From positions 4,774,001 to 4,838,000 of the forward strand of contig NZ_CP011131.1 in assembly GCF_001442805.1 (NCBI RefSeq): a DNA stretch of 64,000 nt, in the 5' to 3' direction. The DNA comes from Lysobacter gummosus. GTDB lineage: Bacteria; Pseudomonadota; Gammaproteobacteria; Xanthomonadales; Xanthomonadaceae. Below are positions 1-8,254 of the stretch, piece after piece. The first letter of the stretch is position 1. Each line of letters starts with the position of its first letter. The translations under genes and the position numbers were made by a program. The notes beneath the pieces are model-generated. The model was not told where the DNA came from and ran no database searches. It worked only from the letters and a program-made list of their open reading frames with translations.

Positions 1-2
1 AC

Positions 3-350
3 GCCCGCGGCGAGGCCGACGCCTCCGCGGCCAAGGCCGAGCGCCGCGCCAGCAACGCCGCGCCCGCACCGGCCGGCGCCGCACGCGAACAGAGCATGGC
101 CGACACCGCCGCCGCGCAATCGATCGGCACCGGCCACGGTGCGCGCGAATGGTCGCCGGTGTCGCAGACCCAGTTCGTCCGCGCGTCGCGTTCGCCGGCG
201 CAGGTGATCCAGTTGCGCTACGACGACTACGCCAATCTGGTCGCGCGCGGCGTCGTGCCGCGTTATCGCGATCCGTACTACTCGCGCAATGTCGAGCCGC
301 GCGCGTTTCCGAACGGCTTCGTCGCCGATCCGCCGTCGCGCGGTTGGTAA
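3..350 (+). CDS. C-terminal part of an unidentified protein (5' end outside window)
   Basis: The frame is open from the window edge to a TAA at 348-350, so only the last 115 residues or so are visible. The first third is rich in Ala and charged residues with a low-complexity look; the rest contains aromatic and Arg residues and a Gly-Val-Val-Pro-Arg stretch. A strong hairpin with a T-rich tail follows 26 bases after the stop, which supports this as the real gene end. An internal ATG at 96 is possible, but the open upstream frame has the same composition and makes a partial longer gene more likely. I do not recognise the family. Confidence 0.6.
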   Translation, partial: ARGEADASAAKAERRASNAAPAPAGAAREQSMADTAAAQSIGTGHGAREWSPVSQTQFVRASRSPAQVIQLRYDDYANLVARGVVPRYRDPYYSRNVEPRAFPNGFVADPPSRGW

Positions 351-376
351 GCCGCGACCATCGCATGCGCAGAAAA

Positions 377-402
377 ACGGGCCGGATTCGCATCCGGCCC
401 GT
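377..402 (+). terminator. Rho-independent terminator after the first gene
   Basis: An 11-bp perfect stem (ACGGGCCGGAT paired with ATCCGGCCCGT) closes a 4-base loop and runs into TTTCTTCT. It lies 26 bases after the stop of the plus-strand gene. Confidence 0.8.
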
Positions 403-519
403 TTCTTCTCGTACCTGCTCCTCGTACCTCGCCAGCGGGGCGGTCCACGCGCCGCGCGGCGATCTCTCCGATTCACCCGGCCGCGGGCTGCACCGCGGCC
501 GGGGCATCGGTCACCGCGT

Positions 520-720
520 TCAGTTCAAGGTCTTGCTGAAGTCGCGTACTTCCTTCTCGGCGCGGTCGCGTTCCCACCCATAGCGTTCCTGCAATTTGCC
601 GGCGAGGTATTCGGAATTGCCCTCGGCGACATCGAACACGTCGTCGGTCAGGTCGCCCCACTTGGCCTTGGCCTTGCCCTTGAGTTGGGTCCACTTGCCG
701 GCAATGATGTCTTTGTTCAT
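520..720 (-). CDS. CsbD family stress-response protein
   Basis: This 66-residue hydrophilic protein starts [10 protein letters not shown] and continues with the Gln-Leu-Lys-Gly-Lys pattern typical of the CsbD family (small general-stress proteins of unknown biochemical role). The length matches the family. The ATG at 720 has a good Shine-Dalgarno (GAAGGAGTT) just upstream; a longer reading to 894 has no ribosome site and a composition unlike the family, so I reject it. The gene stands alone. In other bacteria CsbD genes answer to the general stress response; nothing in the upstream sequence proves that here. Confidence 0.88.
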   Translation of the reverse strand: MNKDIIAGKWTQLKGKAKAKWGDLTDDVFDVAEGNSEYLAGKLQERYGWERDRAEKEVRDFSKTLN

Positions 721-1050
721 CGTAGAACTCCTTCGTTGGGGGATGCGGATTTCGCAAGATGCGCCGATGCCCGCGCGCACCCGCAAGATTCGCGATGGCG
801 AGGATCGGATCGGAACCCGCCCGCACGTACGCGGCTTGCTGCTTGCCGATATCGCTGGGCCAGTGTCGCAGCGCCTCCATTCGCATCCGGTCACGATTGC
901 GTTAGCTGCAGCTTGATGTCGATGAACACTTTGAATTCTTCAGTTTGAGCTGTGCGCGCCATCGCATTGCGCATTCGCCATGCAAGACACGCAGGCAAAA
1001 GAAAAGGCCGGATCGCTCCGGCCTTTTCCTTGCAGCGAAATCGTTGCGAC
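721..1050. other. Intergenic region, only a terminator seen
   Basis: Between csbD-like and the entericidin-like gene I see no convincing coding sequence. The only clear element is the hairpin at 1002-1027. Confidence 0.5.
1002..1027 (-). terminator. Terminator of the entericidin-like gene
   Basis: An 11-bp perfect stem AAAAGGCCGGA/TCCGGCCTTTT around a 4-base loop lies 23 bases beyond the stop of the minus-strand entericidin gene. Read on the minus strand it ends in CTTTTCTTTT. Confidence 0.8.
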
Positions 1051-1200
1051 TTACTTGCCGTCGCGTACTTCTTCGGCCTTCTGCTCGACCTTTTCACCGG
1101 CCTTCTTCACGTCCTTGCCGGCGCCGGCCACGGTGTTGCAGGCAGTCAGGGTGCCGATCGAGAACAGGGCGAGCAGCAACAGGGCAGTCAAACGCTTCAT
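1051..1200 (-). CDS. Entericidin A/B family lipoprotein
   Basis: This 49-residue precursor has a Lys-Arg start, a Leu-rich core and the lipobox Leu-Thr-Ala-Cys at about residues 18-21. The mature peptide is Lys/Glu-rich with a GKDVKKAGE segment, the hallmark of entericidins, small outer-membrane or periplasmic lipoproteins described as an antidote/toxin pair in Escherichia coli. Only one copy is seen here. The ATG at 1200 has a strong Shine-Dalgarno (AAGGAGTT). It is a single-gene unit with its own terminator. The family call is secure; a toxin or antidote role is not shown by the sequence. Confidence 0.88.
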   Translation of the reverse strand: MKRLTALLLLALFSIGTLTACNTVAGAGKDVKKAGEKVEQKAEEVRDGK

Positions 1201-1397
1201 GGGAACTCCTTGGTCGGTTGCGGGTACCAGATGGCCGCGCCATTTGTCGCGTCCTGGGCACCGATCAGACGCGAGCGGATGTGAAGCCTGCGTGCAGCGC
1301 ACGCCGGAAACCCGACAAAACAAAGGCTTGCACGGCAATCCTTGGGACCGGCGTCAGCCGCGATTCATCGCCGCCAGCCGATCCGCTCATGGCGTTT

Positions 1398-2321
1398 TCA
1401 ATCGCGCATCAACGTCGATTTTCCGAACAGGCTTTCGACCAGATCCACCGACAGCTTCGCGGTGCGGTTGCGCTTGTCGAGGATCGGATTGAGTTCGACG
1501 ATGTCCAGCGAAGCCAGACGTCCGTTGTCGGCGATCATCTCCATCACCAACTGCGCTTCGCGATAGTTCGGCCCGCCCGGCACCGTGGTGCCCACGCCTG
1601 GAGCGATGCTCGGATCGAGGAAATCCACATCGAAGCTCACGTGCAGATGGGTGTTGTCGTCCACGCCTTCCAGCGCTTCCTCCATCACCCGCTTCATGCC
1701 GATCTCATCGATGTAGCGCATGTCGTAGACATCCAGGCCGTGCTGCTTGATCAACTGCTTCTCGCCCGGATCGACCGAGCGGATGCCGATCTGGCGAATG
1801 TCTTCGGCGCGCATCGCCGGCGCCGGGCCGCCGAGCGTGGTCAGCGCTTCCGGCCCGATGCCGCACAGGCACGACACCGGCATGCCGTGGATGTTGCCCG
1901 AGGGCGTGACCTGGCTGGTGTTGAAGTCGGCATGCGCATCGAGCCACAGCACGCGCAGTTGTTTGCCGGTTTCGCGGCAATGGCGCGCGATCGCGGTGAT
2001 CGATCCCAGCCCCAGGCAGTGATCGCCGCCGAGCAGGATCGGCATGCGGCCTTCGCGCAGTTCCGCGCCGACCGCGTCCATGACGAGGCGATTCCAGGCC
2101 ACCACTTCGGGCAGATGGCGATAGCCGTCGACCGGTTTCTGCCAGGGATTGCGCGGACCGTCCAGATTGCCGCGATCGAGCACATCGACGCCGCGCGCGG
2201 CCAGGGCCTCGCCCAGGCCGGCGATGCGCAGCGCTTCCGGTCCCAGGCGCGCGCCGCGATGGCCGGCACCGACGTCGGTGGGGGCGCCGATCAGCGAAAC
2301 CCGGGGATACGTACGATTCAT
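1398..2321 (-). CDS. rocF: Arginase (L-arginine to L-ornithine and urea)
   Basis: This 307-residue cytoplasmic enzyme has all manganese ligands of the arginase/ureohydrolase family: GGDH with His101, DAHAD with Asp128, His130 and Asp132, and SFDVDFLDP with Asp231 and Asp233. Length and motif spacing match bacterial RocF-type arginases; the Asn-rich loop after DAHAD (NTSQ) fits arginase better than agmatinase. The ATG at 2321 follows a purine-rich ribosome site (GAGGAAG); a longer frame upstream reads as low-quality sequence and is rejected. No other arginine-catabolic gene is adjacent, so it looks monocistronic. Confidence 0.93.
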   Translation of the reverse strand: MNRTYPRVSLIGAPTDVGAGHRGARLGPEALRIAGLGEALAARGVDVLDRGNLDGPRNPWQKPVDGYRHLPEVVAWNRLVMDAVGAELREGRMPILLGGDHCLGLGSITAIARHCRETGKQLRVLWLDAHADFNTSQVTPSGNIHGMPVSCLCGIGPEALTTLGGPAPAMRAEDIRQIGIRSVDPGEKQLIKQHGLDVYDMRYIDEIGMKRVMEEALEGVDDNTHLHVSFDVDFLDPSIAPGVGTTVPGGPNYREAQLVMEMIADNGRLASLDIVELNPILDKRNRTAKLSVDLVESLFGKSTLMRD

Positions 2322-2586
2322 AAGACTTCCTCTGGCCGCGCTGGCTGACGGATGAGCGCGCGGCATCGATAGGTGAACGCGGCGGATGCCCGCGGCATCG
2401 CGCGATCGCCGCAACAGGGCCATTGCGGCCGCCGACGATGGGCACATTCTAGTGCCTCGGCGCGAACCCGGCCTGACCGAGGGCGGGCGCGGAACCTCGC
2501 GCGAATAGATCTCGCGTCCAGGCACCCGAACCAGTGGCATGGCATGGCGCGATACGGCAGAACGCTCCTCGGCGCCCGCGCCGAGG

Positions 2587-4065
2587 CTATTGCACCATGC
2601 AATCCAGGCTCAGGCTGATGCTCTCGCCCATCGCCATGGTTCCGAGCGCCACTCCGGCGCTGCTGTTCAAGGCCTCGATCGGCACCGAAGCATTCGGACA
2701 GGCCGTGCCGACGCAGCTCGCCGGACTGGTGCAATTCAATCCGGCCAGGGCGGAACTGCGCAGGATCGCGCCGGTGGAGGTGTCCGGCCCGTTGTTGGCC
2801 ACGACGATGCGATAGGTGCTGGTGGCGCCGCGCGTCACCGTATCGTCGGCCTGATCGCTATTGCCGGCCGCGGGAGTGTTGGTCATGAACACCGTCAGAT
2901 CGGTGGCCGTGTTGCGGGTATTGGTGAACACGCACTCGAGTTCGTCCTGCGCCGACACGGTCACGCTGAAGGTGGTGCCGGTGCCCTGCGGCGCCGGGCC
3001 GCCGGGATTGTTGTTGGTGCAGGCGTAACGGGTTTGATAGTTGGCGAGATTGGTAGTGGGCGCGCTGAGCGCCGGCACTTCCGACAACACATAGGTCCCG
3101 GGCGTGGGAGTCACCATCGCCACCGGCGCCGAATTCACCCGCGCGACCGTGCCGGTGGTGTCGCCGCTTATCCTGCGCCCGATCGCCACCGACTCGATCA
3201 CCAGCCCGAACTGATCGCCCGCACCGAAGCGCCCACCGCGCCCGAAGGCCTTCTGCAGCCGGATCGACGGCGACGGCAGCGCGGTAACGGTAATGTCGTC
3301 GTGATAGATGATCCGGGTCAGCGCCGCGCCGTTGGCGATCGTGGAATCCGGACGATACAGGCCCCACTGCACCACCCCATGCGCGCCGGCCGACGCCGGA
3401 TCGAAGGTCGCGTGGTTGCTCACATTGGCCTTGCGGACGAAATCCGCCGCGCCCGGCAGGCGCACGTCGGCGGTGAAATAGCCATCGGGGTTGCTTGACC
3501 ACAGGACCTCGAAACGCAAATCGATCCATTGATTGTCGTAGGGGCGAATGTCGTCGATCAGCACGATCTGGTCGTTGCCGTAACGCAGCAGCATCTGGTT
3601 ACGGCGGATGCCGACGAACATGTCCGGCCCGCCGTTGACGTGCTTGAACTGCCAGATGATGTCGATCGTCGCGGTACCGCCGGTCCAGTCCTGCCAATCA
3701 TTGAGCAGTACGCTGAAGGCGTAGGCGCGATGATCGCCGTTGGTATAACGCGCGATCGGCAGCGCGCCCAGCGTCATCTCGCTGCGCGGCGCGCCATAGG
3801 ACACATAGGCCGGATCGCCGAGGGTTACTTTGTGGCCGACCGAATACAGTCCCGAGCGCGCGTACTGGGTGCTCACGAACACCGCGTCCGGCGCAGTCGC
3901 CCCGGTGGTCTCCACACCGGTGTAGCCCGAGTCGGCGGTGCCGGTTTCGTAATCGACGACGACCAGCGGCTGTTGAGCGTGCGCGAGCGGCGCCGACAGC
4001 AGCGCCAGGATCATCGCCATCGTCGCGATCGCGCACAGCGATCGCATTTGCTTGAGCCGGATCAT
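2587..4065 (-). CDS. Secreted polysaccharide-lyase-like protein with C-terminal DUF11-type domains
   Basis: The 492-residue product has a clear Sec signal peptide (hydrophobic core about 12-28, Ala-His-Ala cleavage). Residues about 35-230 resemble the jelly-roll polysaccharide lyase family related to heparin lyase I: a HRAYAFSVLL strand, a W-Q-F-K-H strand and the YDNQWIDLRFEV segment. Residues about 240-380 look like a prealbumin/SpaA-type repeat ending in a Cys-containing FTNTR strand, and residues about 380-492 are a DUF11-like domain (TYRIVVANNGPDTS). The start at 4065 has AAGGGGTG upstream. It is probably exported; substrate is unknown. A purely structural role is also possible because I cannot verify lyase catalytic residues. 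Confidence 0.72.
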   Translation of the reverse strand: MIRLKQMRSLCAIATMAMILALLSAPLAHAQQPLVVVDYETGTADSGYTGVETTGATAPDAVFVSTQYARSGLYSVGHKVTLGDPAYVSYGAPRSEMTLGALPIARYTNGDHRAYAFSVLLNDWQDWTGGTATIDIIWQFKHVNGGPDMFVGIRRNQMLLRYGNDQIVLIDDIRPYDNQWIDLRFEVLWSSNPDGYFTADVRLPGAADFVRKANVSNHATFDPASAGAHGVVQWGLYRPDSTIANGAALTRIIYHDDITVTALPSPSIRLQKAFGRGGRFGAGDQFGLVIESVAIGRRISGDTTGTVARVNSAPVAMVTPTPGTYVLSEVPALSAPTTNLANYQTRYACTNNNPGGPAPQGTGTTFSVTVSAQDELECVFTNTRNTATDLTVFMTNTPAAGNSDQADDTVTRGATSTYRIVVANNGPDTSTGAILRSSALAGLNCTSPASCVGTACPNASVPIEALNSSAGVALGTMAMGESISLSLDCMVQ

Positions 4066-4686
4066 GCAACACCCCTTGTAATCAAGGCCGGACACGATGG
4101 TTCTCCGACACCGGGTTTCGCGGACAATCCCCGACCAAGCCATTCTGCGATTCGAGAAGATCGTCCGCAATCAGACACCGAACCTCCCCGCCGAACCGTG
4201 AGGCGCCGCGCACAATCGTCTTGCGCTTGCTCGGTATCGCATTGCGAACTGCGTGCGCACCACGATACCAATCGCGTGCATTACGTGTGCGAACAACCAA
4301 AACGAAACGAGTGTTTAGAGATTGGCCCGCGACACAGCGGCTCGCGAGAACGGCATCGGCAAGCGGCGAAACCGCGGCGGCTGGATGCTCGGCCCCACCG
4401 AAGCAGGATATCGGACACCTCCGCGGGAACGGCGGGCAAGGCGGCGTGGCCAGATGCGCCAAGGACTTCCCACTCGCCCCACGGCCATGAACGAGGCGCC
4501 TGCGACAACGGACATGAGCCGCCGGGAATTTGCCGAGCGTGACGGCAGTACGCGGCGCGAAGCGCGGGCGCGCATAGCGCGGCTCCGTATGCGCAATAGC
4601 TCGCCAGGCGATCCACGGCGCGGCGGAAACCGCCCGGCCCGCGGATGGATCGGCCGGACGCTTGTTCATGAGGGTCGCGAGGTGCG
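4066..4686. other. 621-bp intergenic region, nothing recognised
   Basis: Several open frames cross this stretch on both strands, but none has a convincing ribosome site or family pattern. It should hold the promoter of the minus-strand lyase-like gene. Confidence 0.45.
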
Positions 4687-4762
4687 TGGTGCCGCTTGTC
4701 CGAATCGAACGGACGACCGCTCGCTTACAAGGCGAGTGCTCTACCAACTGAGCTAAAGCGGC
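4687..4762 (-). tRNA. tRNA-Thr (anticodon UGU)
   Basis: The minus strand folds as a standard cloverleaf of 76 nucleotides with encoded CCA. It has a 7-bp acceptor stem (GCCGCTT/AAGCGGC), D arm GCTC-AGTTGGTA-GAGC, anticodon stem CTCGC/GCGAG with loop CTTGTAA, and T arm GTCCG-TTCGATT-CGGAC. The anticodon TGT assigns threonine. Confidence 0.97.
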
Positions 4763-4862
4763 AAGGTACGTATTGCGGCCACGCGGTGGATCGGTGGCGC
4801 CGGCGCATTCTATCGCGCCCGGGTCTCATCGCGACAGCGCGACGCGCCCCTGACCGCTCCGG

Positions 4863-5705
4863 TCAGCCCAGGCCGGCGCAGGAACGGCCGCGCCAACGCG
4901 AGGCGCCGGCGGCGCGGCGCAAGGCGTCGCCGTTGGCGGTGGTGGTGGCGACGTCGATCCAGGTGGCACCGCTCGCGCTCTCGCCCAGCGCCTCCACGCG
5001 CGCGGCGAAACCGGCGGCGCTTAGTTCGTTGCCGCGTTTGCGCGCCGATTCCTCGCTGCGGAAACGCCCCAGGGCGATGGCATTGGCGTCGGCGCCGCTC
5101 ATCACGAACAGATCGTTGAAGCCGGCCGCGCGGATGCGTTGCGCGGTAGCCTGCGCGGCCTCAGCGTTGGCGGTCGGCAGATACACGCGCCAGCCGCGCG
5201 AACTCTTGCTGCTGGCGCCTTCGCTGCGGCTGGCCATTTTTTGTGCCAGCGGCTGCAGTTTCGCCCGCGCCGCATCCGCCGCGGCGGCATCGGCGAAGGG
5301 GCCGACGCTGAAGCATTGCGCCTTGGCCGCGGGTTCAGGCGCAGGCAGCGGAGAGGTCGGCGGCGTAGTCGCGGCGATGGCCACGGCGGGCGGCGTGGCA
5401 GGAGTTGTCGGTTTCGCTGCCCCGGGTGCCGGCGCAGTGGCCGCGCTCGGAGCCGTTGCGCTGTGCGCGGCAGCGTTCGCGACCGGCGGGGCGGCGGCGG
5501 TCTGCGCCGCTGGCGCGGCCGGATTCGCCGTCGCGGCCGTCGCCGAGCCCTCGATGAGCCGGTCTTCGCCGACGATCTGCAGACGCGCCACGCCCATCGG
5601 CAGTTTTTCTTCCGCCGGCGGCGGCGGCGCGGGACGCGCGATCCACCACGCGGCGACGCCGACGTTGAGCACAAGCAGCAAGACGATGAGGGCGCGGACA
5701 AGCAT
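4863..5705 (-). CDS. SPOR domain-containing membrane-anchored protein
   Basis: The 280-residue product starts with one transmembrane helix (about residues 5-23), continues with a long Ala/Pro-rich linker (about 50-135), and ends in a SPOR-like domain (about 140-260) with the FSVGPFADAAAADAARAKL pattern. SPOR domains bind denuded peptidoglycan at the division septum, so this is likely an inner-membrane protein with a periplasmic cell-wall-binding tail. It lies 22 bp downstream of coaX and is probably the last gene of the plsY-birA-coaX operon, an arrangement seen in other Xanthomonadaceae. Confidence 0.82.
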   Translation of the reverse strand: MLVRALIVLLLVLNVGVAAWWIARPAPPPPAEEKLPMGVARLQIVGEDRLIEGSATAATANPAAPAAQTAAAPPVANAAAHSATAPSAATAPAPGAAKPTTPATPPAVAIAATTPPTSPLPAPEPAAKAQCFSVGPFADAAAADAARAKLQPLAQKMASRSEGASSKSSRGWRVYLPTANAEAAQATAQRIRAAGFNDLFVMSGADANAIALGRFRSEESARKRGNELSAAGFAARVEALGESASGATWIDVATTTANGDALRRAAGASRWRGRSCAGLG

Positions 5706-5727
5706 GTGCGGATTCTAGCCTGACGAT

Positions 5728-6486
5728 TCAGCGCGGAGTTTCGACGCCGGCCCAGATCGCGAGGCCTTCCAGCACCAGCGTCGGCGAAGCGATCGGCGTG
5801 GGCAGCGCGGCGGCGAGCGCGTCGCTGCCGCCGCCGTGCAGCAGCAGGCGCGGCACTGCGCCGAGTTTCAACTTGCCCGCCAGCAGACTGCGCTCGATCA
5901 AGGCCAGGGCGGCGCCGTCGCAGCCGGAGGCCAACGCGTCCTCGGTATCGGCGGCGAAAGCCATGCGCTCGCCGCCCAGCTCGGGCAATTGCGGCGCGCG
6001 CGCGTGCAGCGCTTCGCGCATCAGCGTCGGCGACGGCGCGATCAGGCCGCCGTGATGCTGGCCGTGGGCGTCGATCAGGTCGATGGTCAGCGCGGTGCCG
6101 ACGCCGCAGATCAGGGCCGCGCCCTGCCCTTGCGCATGCGCGCCGAGCAAGGCGAGAAACCGATCGGCGCCCAGCTTGTGCGGGTCGGCATAGGCGATGC
6201 GCACCGCGCCGAAACCGGGCAGCGCGAAGCGCGTCTGCGTGCGCGCGATCGATATCCGCGCGCAGCGCGCGCTCAGCGCCTGCAGCACGGCCATGCGCTG
6301 GGCTGGATGGGCGACGCTGGCCAGATAGGCCACGTCGATGCGTTCGCTCGGCAGCGCCTGCGCCAACGCTGCGGTGATGTCTTCTTCGCGATGCGGCAAG
6401 GCCAGCGCCGGCCCGGGGCGGCCGTCGGCGCGCAGCGGCGCGCACTTGAGCCGGGTATTGCCCAGGTCGAACAGCCATGCGTTCAT
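5728..6486 (-). CDS. coaX: Type III pantothenate kinase
   Basis: This 252-residue enzyme phosphorylates pantothenate in the first step of coenzyme A synthesis. It shows the ASKHA-fold signatures of CoaX: DLGNTRLK at the N-terminus (phosphate loop), GADRFLALLGA in the middle and CGVGTALTID (second phosphate motif). The start codon overlaps the birA stop as ATGA at 6483-6486, so translation is probably coupled. The birA-coaX pairing is common in bacteria. Confidence 0.93.
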   Translation of the reverse strand: MNAWLFDLGNTRLKCAPLRADGRPGPALALPHREEDITAALAQALPSERIDVAYLASVAHPAQRMAVLQALSARCARISIARTQTRFALPGFGAVRIAYADPHKLGADRFLALLGAHAQGQGAALICGVGTALTIDLIDAHGQHHGGLIAPSPTLMREALHARAPQLPELGGERMAFAADTEDALASGCDGAALALIERSLLAGKLKLGAVPRLLLHGGGSDALAAALPTPIASPTLVLEGLAIWAGVETPR

Positions 6487-7481
6487 CGCGCGTCCTCGCC
6501 GCTGCGGCGCACGCTGACTTCGCCGGCATGGAAGCGGCGTTCTTCGCCGGAGGGCAGACGCACGCGCAAGGCGCCGTCGTCGGCCAGTCCGACCGCGTGG
6601 CCTTGGTGTTCGGCGTCGGCGCCGTGCACGCTCACCGCCTGCCCGGCCAATGCGTCGAAGGCCGCATAGCGCTCGATGAAGGGCGCCAGGCCGGCGCCGT
6701 CGAATTCGCCCAGCGCCGGCAGCAGCGCATCCAGCAGCGCCGCGGCGACCGCGTTGCGCGACAGCGCGCGCGGGCCCGCCAAGGTCGCCAGATCGCACCA
6801 GGGCTGGTCGATCTGCGCGGCCGCGGCGGCCGGCATGCGCACGTTGAGGCCCAGGCCGATCACCGCGCGCGCCGGGCCGGCGTATTCGCCGCCGCCTTCG
6901 ATCAACAGGCCGCCGAGTTTGCGCAGGCCGGCGCGGTCGAGCACGACCAGATCGTTCGGCCACTTCAGCCGCACCGCGTCGAAACCCAGGCCGTGCAGGG
7001 CCTGGACCGCGGCGATGCCGGCGACCAGGCTCAGGCCGCCCAGCCGGGCCAGGCCGCCGCCGAAGGAACGGGCCAGCGACAGATAGACATGCGCCGCCAG
7101 CGGCGAGGCCCAGATCCGCCCGCGCCGTCCGCGGCCGCCGGTCTGGCGTTCGGCCAGCAGCACCGCAGCGCCCTGCGCGGGCGTGGTCCGGCGCAGCAGC
7201 TCGCTGTTGGTCGAATCGATGCTCCAAGCGACATCGAGTTCGGCCAGCCGTGCGCGCGCGCCGGCGTCCAGCGCCGCGGCGATCGCCTCGGCGTCGAGCA
7301 GATCCAGCGGCTGCGACAGCGCGTAGCCGCGGCCGGGCTTGGCCTCGATCGCCACGCCGGCTTCGCGCAGGGCCTCGATCCGCTTCCATACCGCGGCGCG
7401 GGTCTGCCCGGCCGCGCTGGCCAAGGCGTCGCCGGTGGCAGGGCCTGCGATCAGGCGTTGCAGCAGTGCGCGATCGTCCAT
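6483..7481 (-). CDS. birA: Bifunctional biotin-[acetyl-CoA-carboxylase] ligase and biotin operon repressor
   Basis: The 332-residue protein has an N-terminal winged helix (about 1-60, with the RAAVWKRIEALREAGV recognition segment), the ligase core with the biotinyl-AMP loop GRGRRGR and the KWPNDLVV motif, and a C-terminal SH3-like cap. It attaches biotin to the carrier protein of acetyl-CoA carboxylase. The helix-turn-helix suggests it also represses biotin genes, though no biotin operator is visible here. Its ATG shares one base with the plsY stop (TGATG at 7479-7483), which fixes the start. Confidence 0.93.
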   Translation of the reverse strand: MDDRALLQRLIAGPATGDALASAAGQTRAAVWKRIEALREAGVAIEAKPGRGYALSQPLDLLDAEAIAAALDAGARARLAELDVAWSIDSTNSELLRRTTPAQGAAVLLAERQTGGRGRRGRIWASPLAAHVYLSLARSFGGGLARLGGLSLVAGIAAVQALHGLGFDAVRLKWPNDLVVLDRAGLRKLGGLLIEGGGEYAGPARAVIGLGLNVRMPAAAAAQIDQPWCDLATLAGPRALSRNAVAAALLDALLPALGEFDGAGLAPFIERYAAFDALAGQAVSVHGADAEHQGHAVGLADDGALRVRLPSGEERRFHAGEVSVRRSGEDAR

Positions 7482-8161
7482 CAGCTCCGGCGCCAACGAT
7501 GCAGCAGACGCGCCCGGGCGAAACGCGATTCGGTGCCGGCGCGCAGCCGCGCCAGATTGCCGCGATGGGTGAACACGATCAGCGCCGCGGCCGCCAGCGA
7601 AAACCACAGCCGCGGCATGCCGGCATCGGTGATCCAGGCCAGCAGCGGCAGACTCACCGCCGCGATCACCGTGGCCAGGCCGACGTAACCGCTGGCCACA
7701 ATCACCACCGCCCAGACCGCCACCAGCACCGGCACCGCGAACGGCCACAGCACCGCCAACCCGCCGACGAGGGTCGCCGCGCCCTTGCCGCCACGAAAAC
7801 CGTGCCAGATCGGCCAGACGTGGCCGAGCACCGCGGCGAACGCGGCCAGATAGCCGTGCGCGGTCACCGACCAGTTCGCCGCGACCGGCGCGAAGCGCAG
7901 CGCCAGCCAGGTCGCGAGCACGCCTTTACCGATATCGATGACGACCACGCACAGAGCGAAGCGCAGCCCCTGGGTGCGGAACGCGTTGGTTCCGCCGGCG
8001 TTGCCGCTGCCGTGCTGGCGGATGTCCACGCCGCGCAATTTGCCCAGCAGCAGGCTGCCCGACAGCGAACCGATCAGGTAAGCGGCGACCAGCAACAGCA
8101 CCGACAGCGGCGCCACGGCGGTGGCGACGGACAACGGCGGTGTGAGAGCGGCGAACGGCAT
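7481..8161 (-). CDS. plsY: Glycerol-3-phosphate acyltransferase (acyl-phosphate dependent)
   Basis: This 226-residue inner-membrane enzyme acylates the sn-1 position of glycerol 3-phosphate in phospholipid synthesis. It has several transmembrane helices and the PlsY cytoplasmic motifs: HGSGNAGGTNAFR (motif 1), GHVWPIWHGFRGGKGAAT (motif 2) and HRGNLARLRAGTE (motif 3). Length is slightly above the usual 200. It heads the plsY-birA-coaX-SPOR operon and lies 93 bp after the DegV fusion gene. Confidence 0.94.
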   Translation of the reverse strand: MPFAALTPPLSVATAVAPLSVLLLVAAYLIGSLSGSLLLGKLRGVDIRQHGSGNAGGTNAFRTQGLRFALCVVVIDIGKGVLATWLALRFAPVAANWSVTAHGYLAAFAAVLGHVWPIWHGFRGGKGAATLVGGLAVLWPFAVPVLVAVWAVVIVASGYVGLATVIAAVSLPLLAWITDAGMPRLWFSLAAAALIVFTHRGNLARLRAGTESRFARARLLHRWRRS

Positions 8162-8254
8162 GCGCGGATTATGCGGGACGGCGCCGGGTTTGCAGCGTCG
8201 CGCCGGCGGGACCGGGCATTGCGCGCAAGGGTATTGCGCATCGCGATCGCCCGC

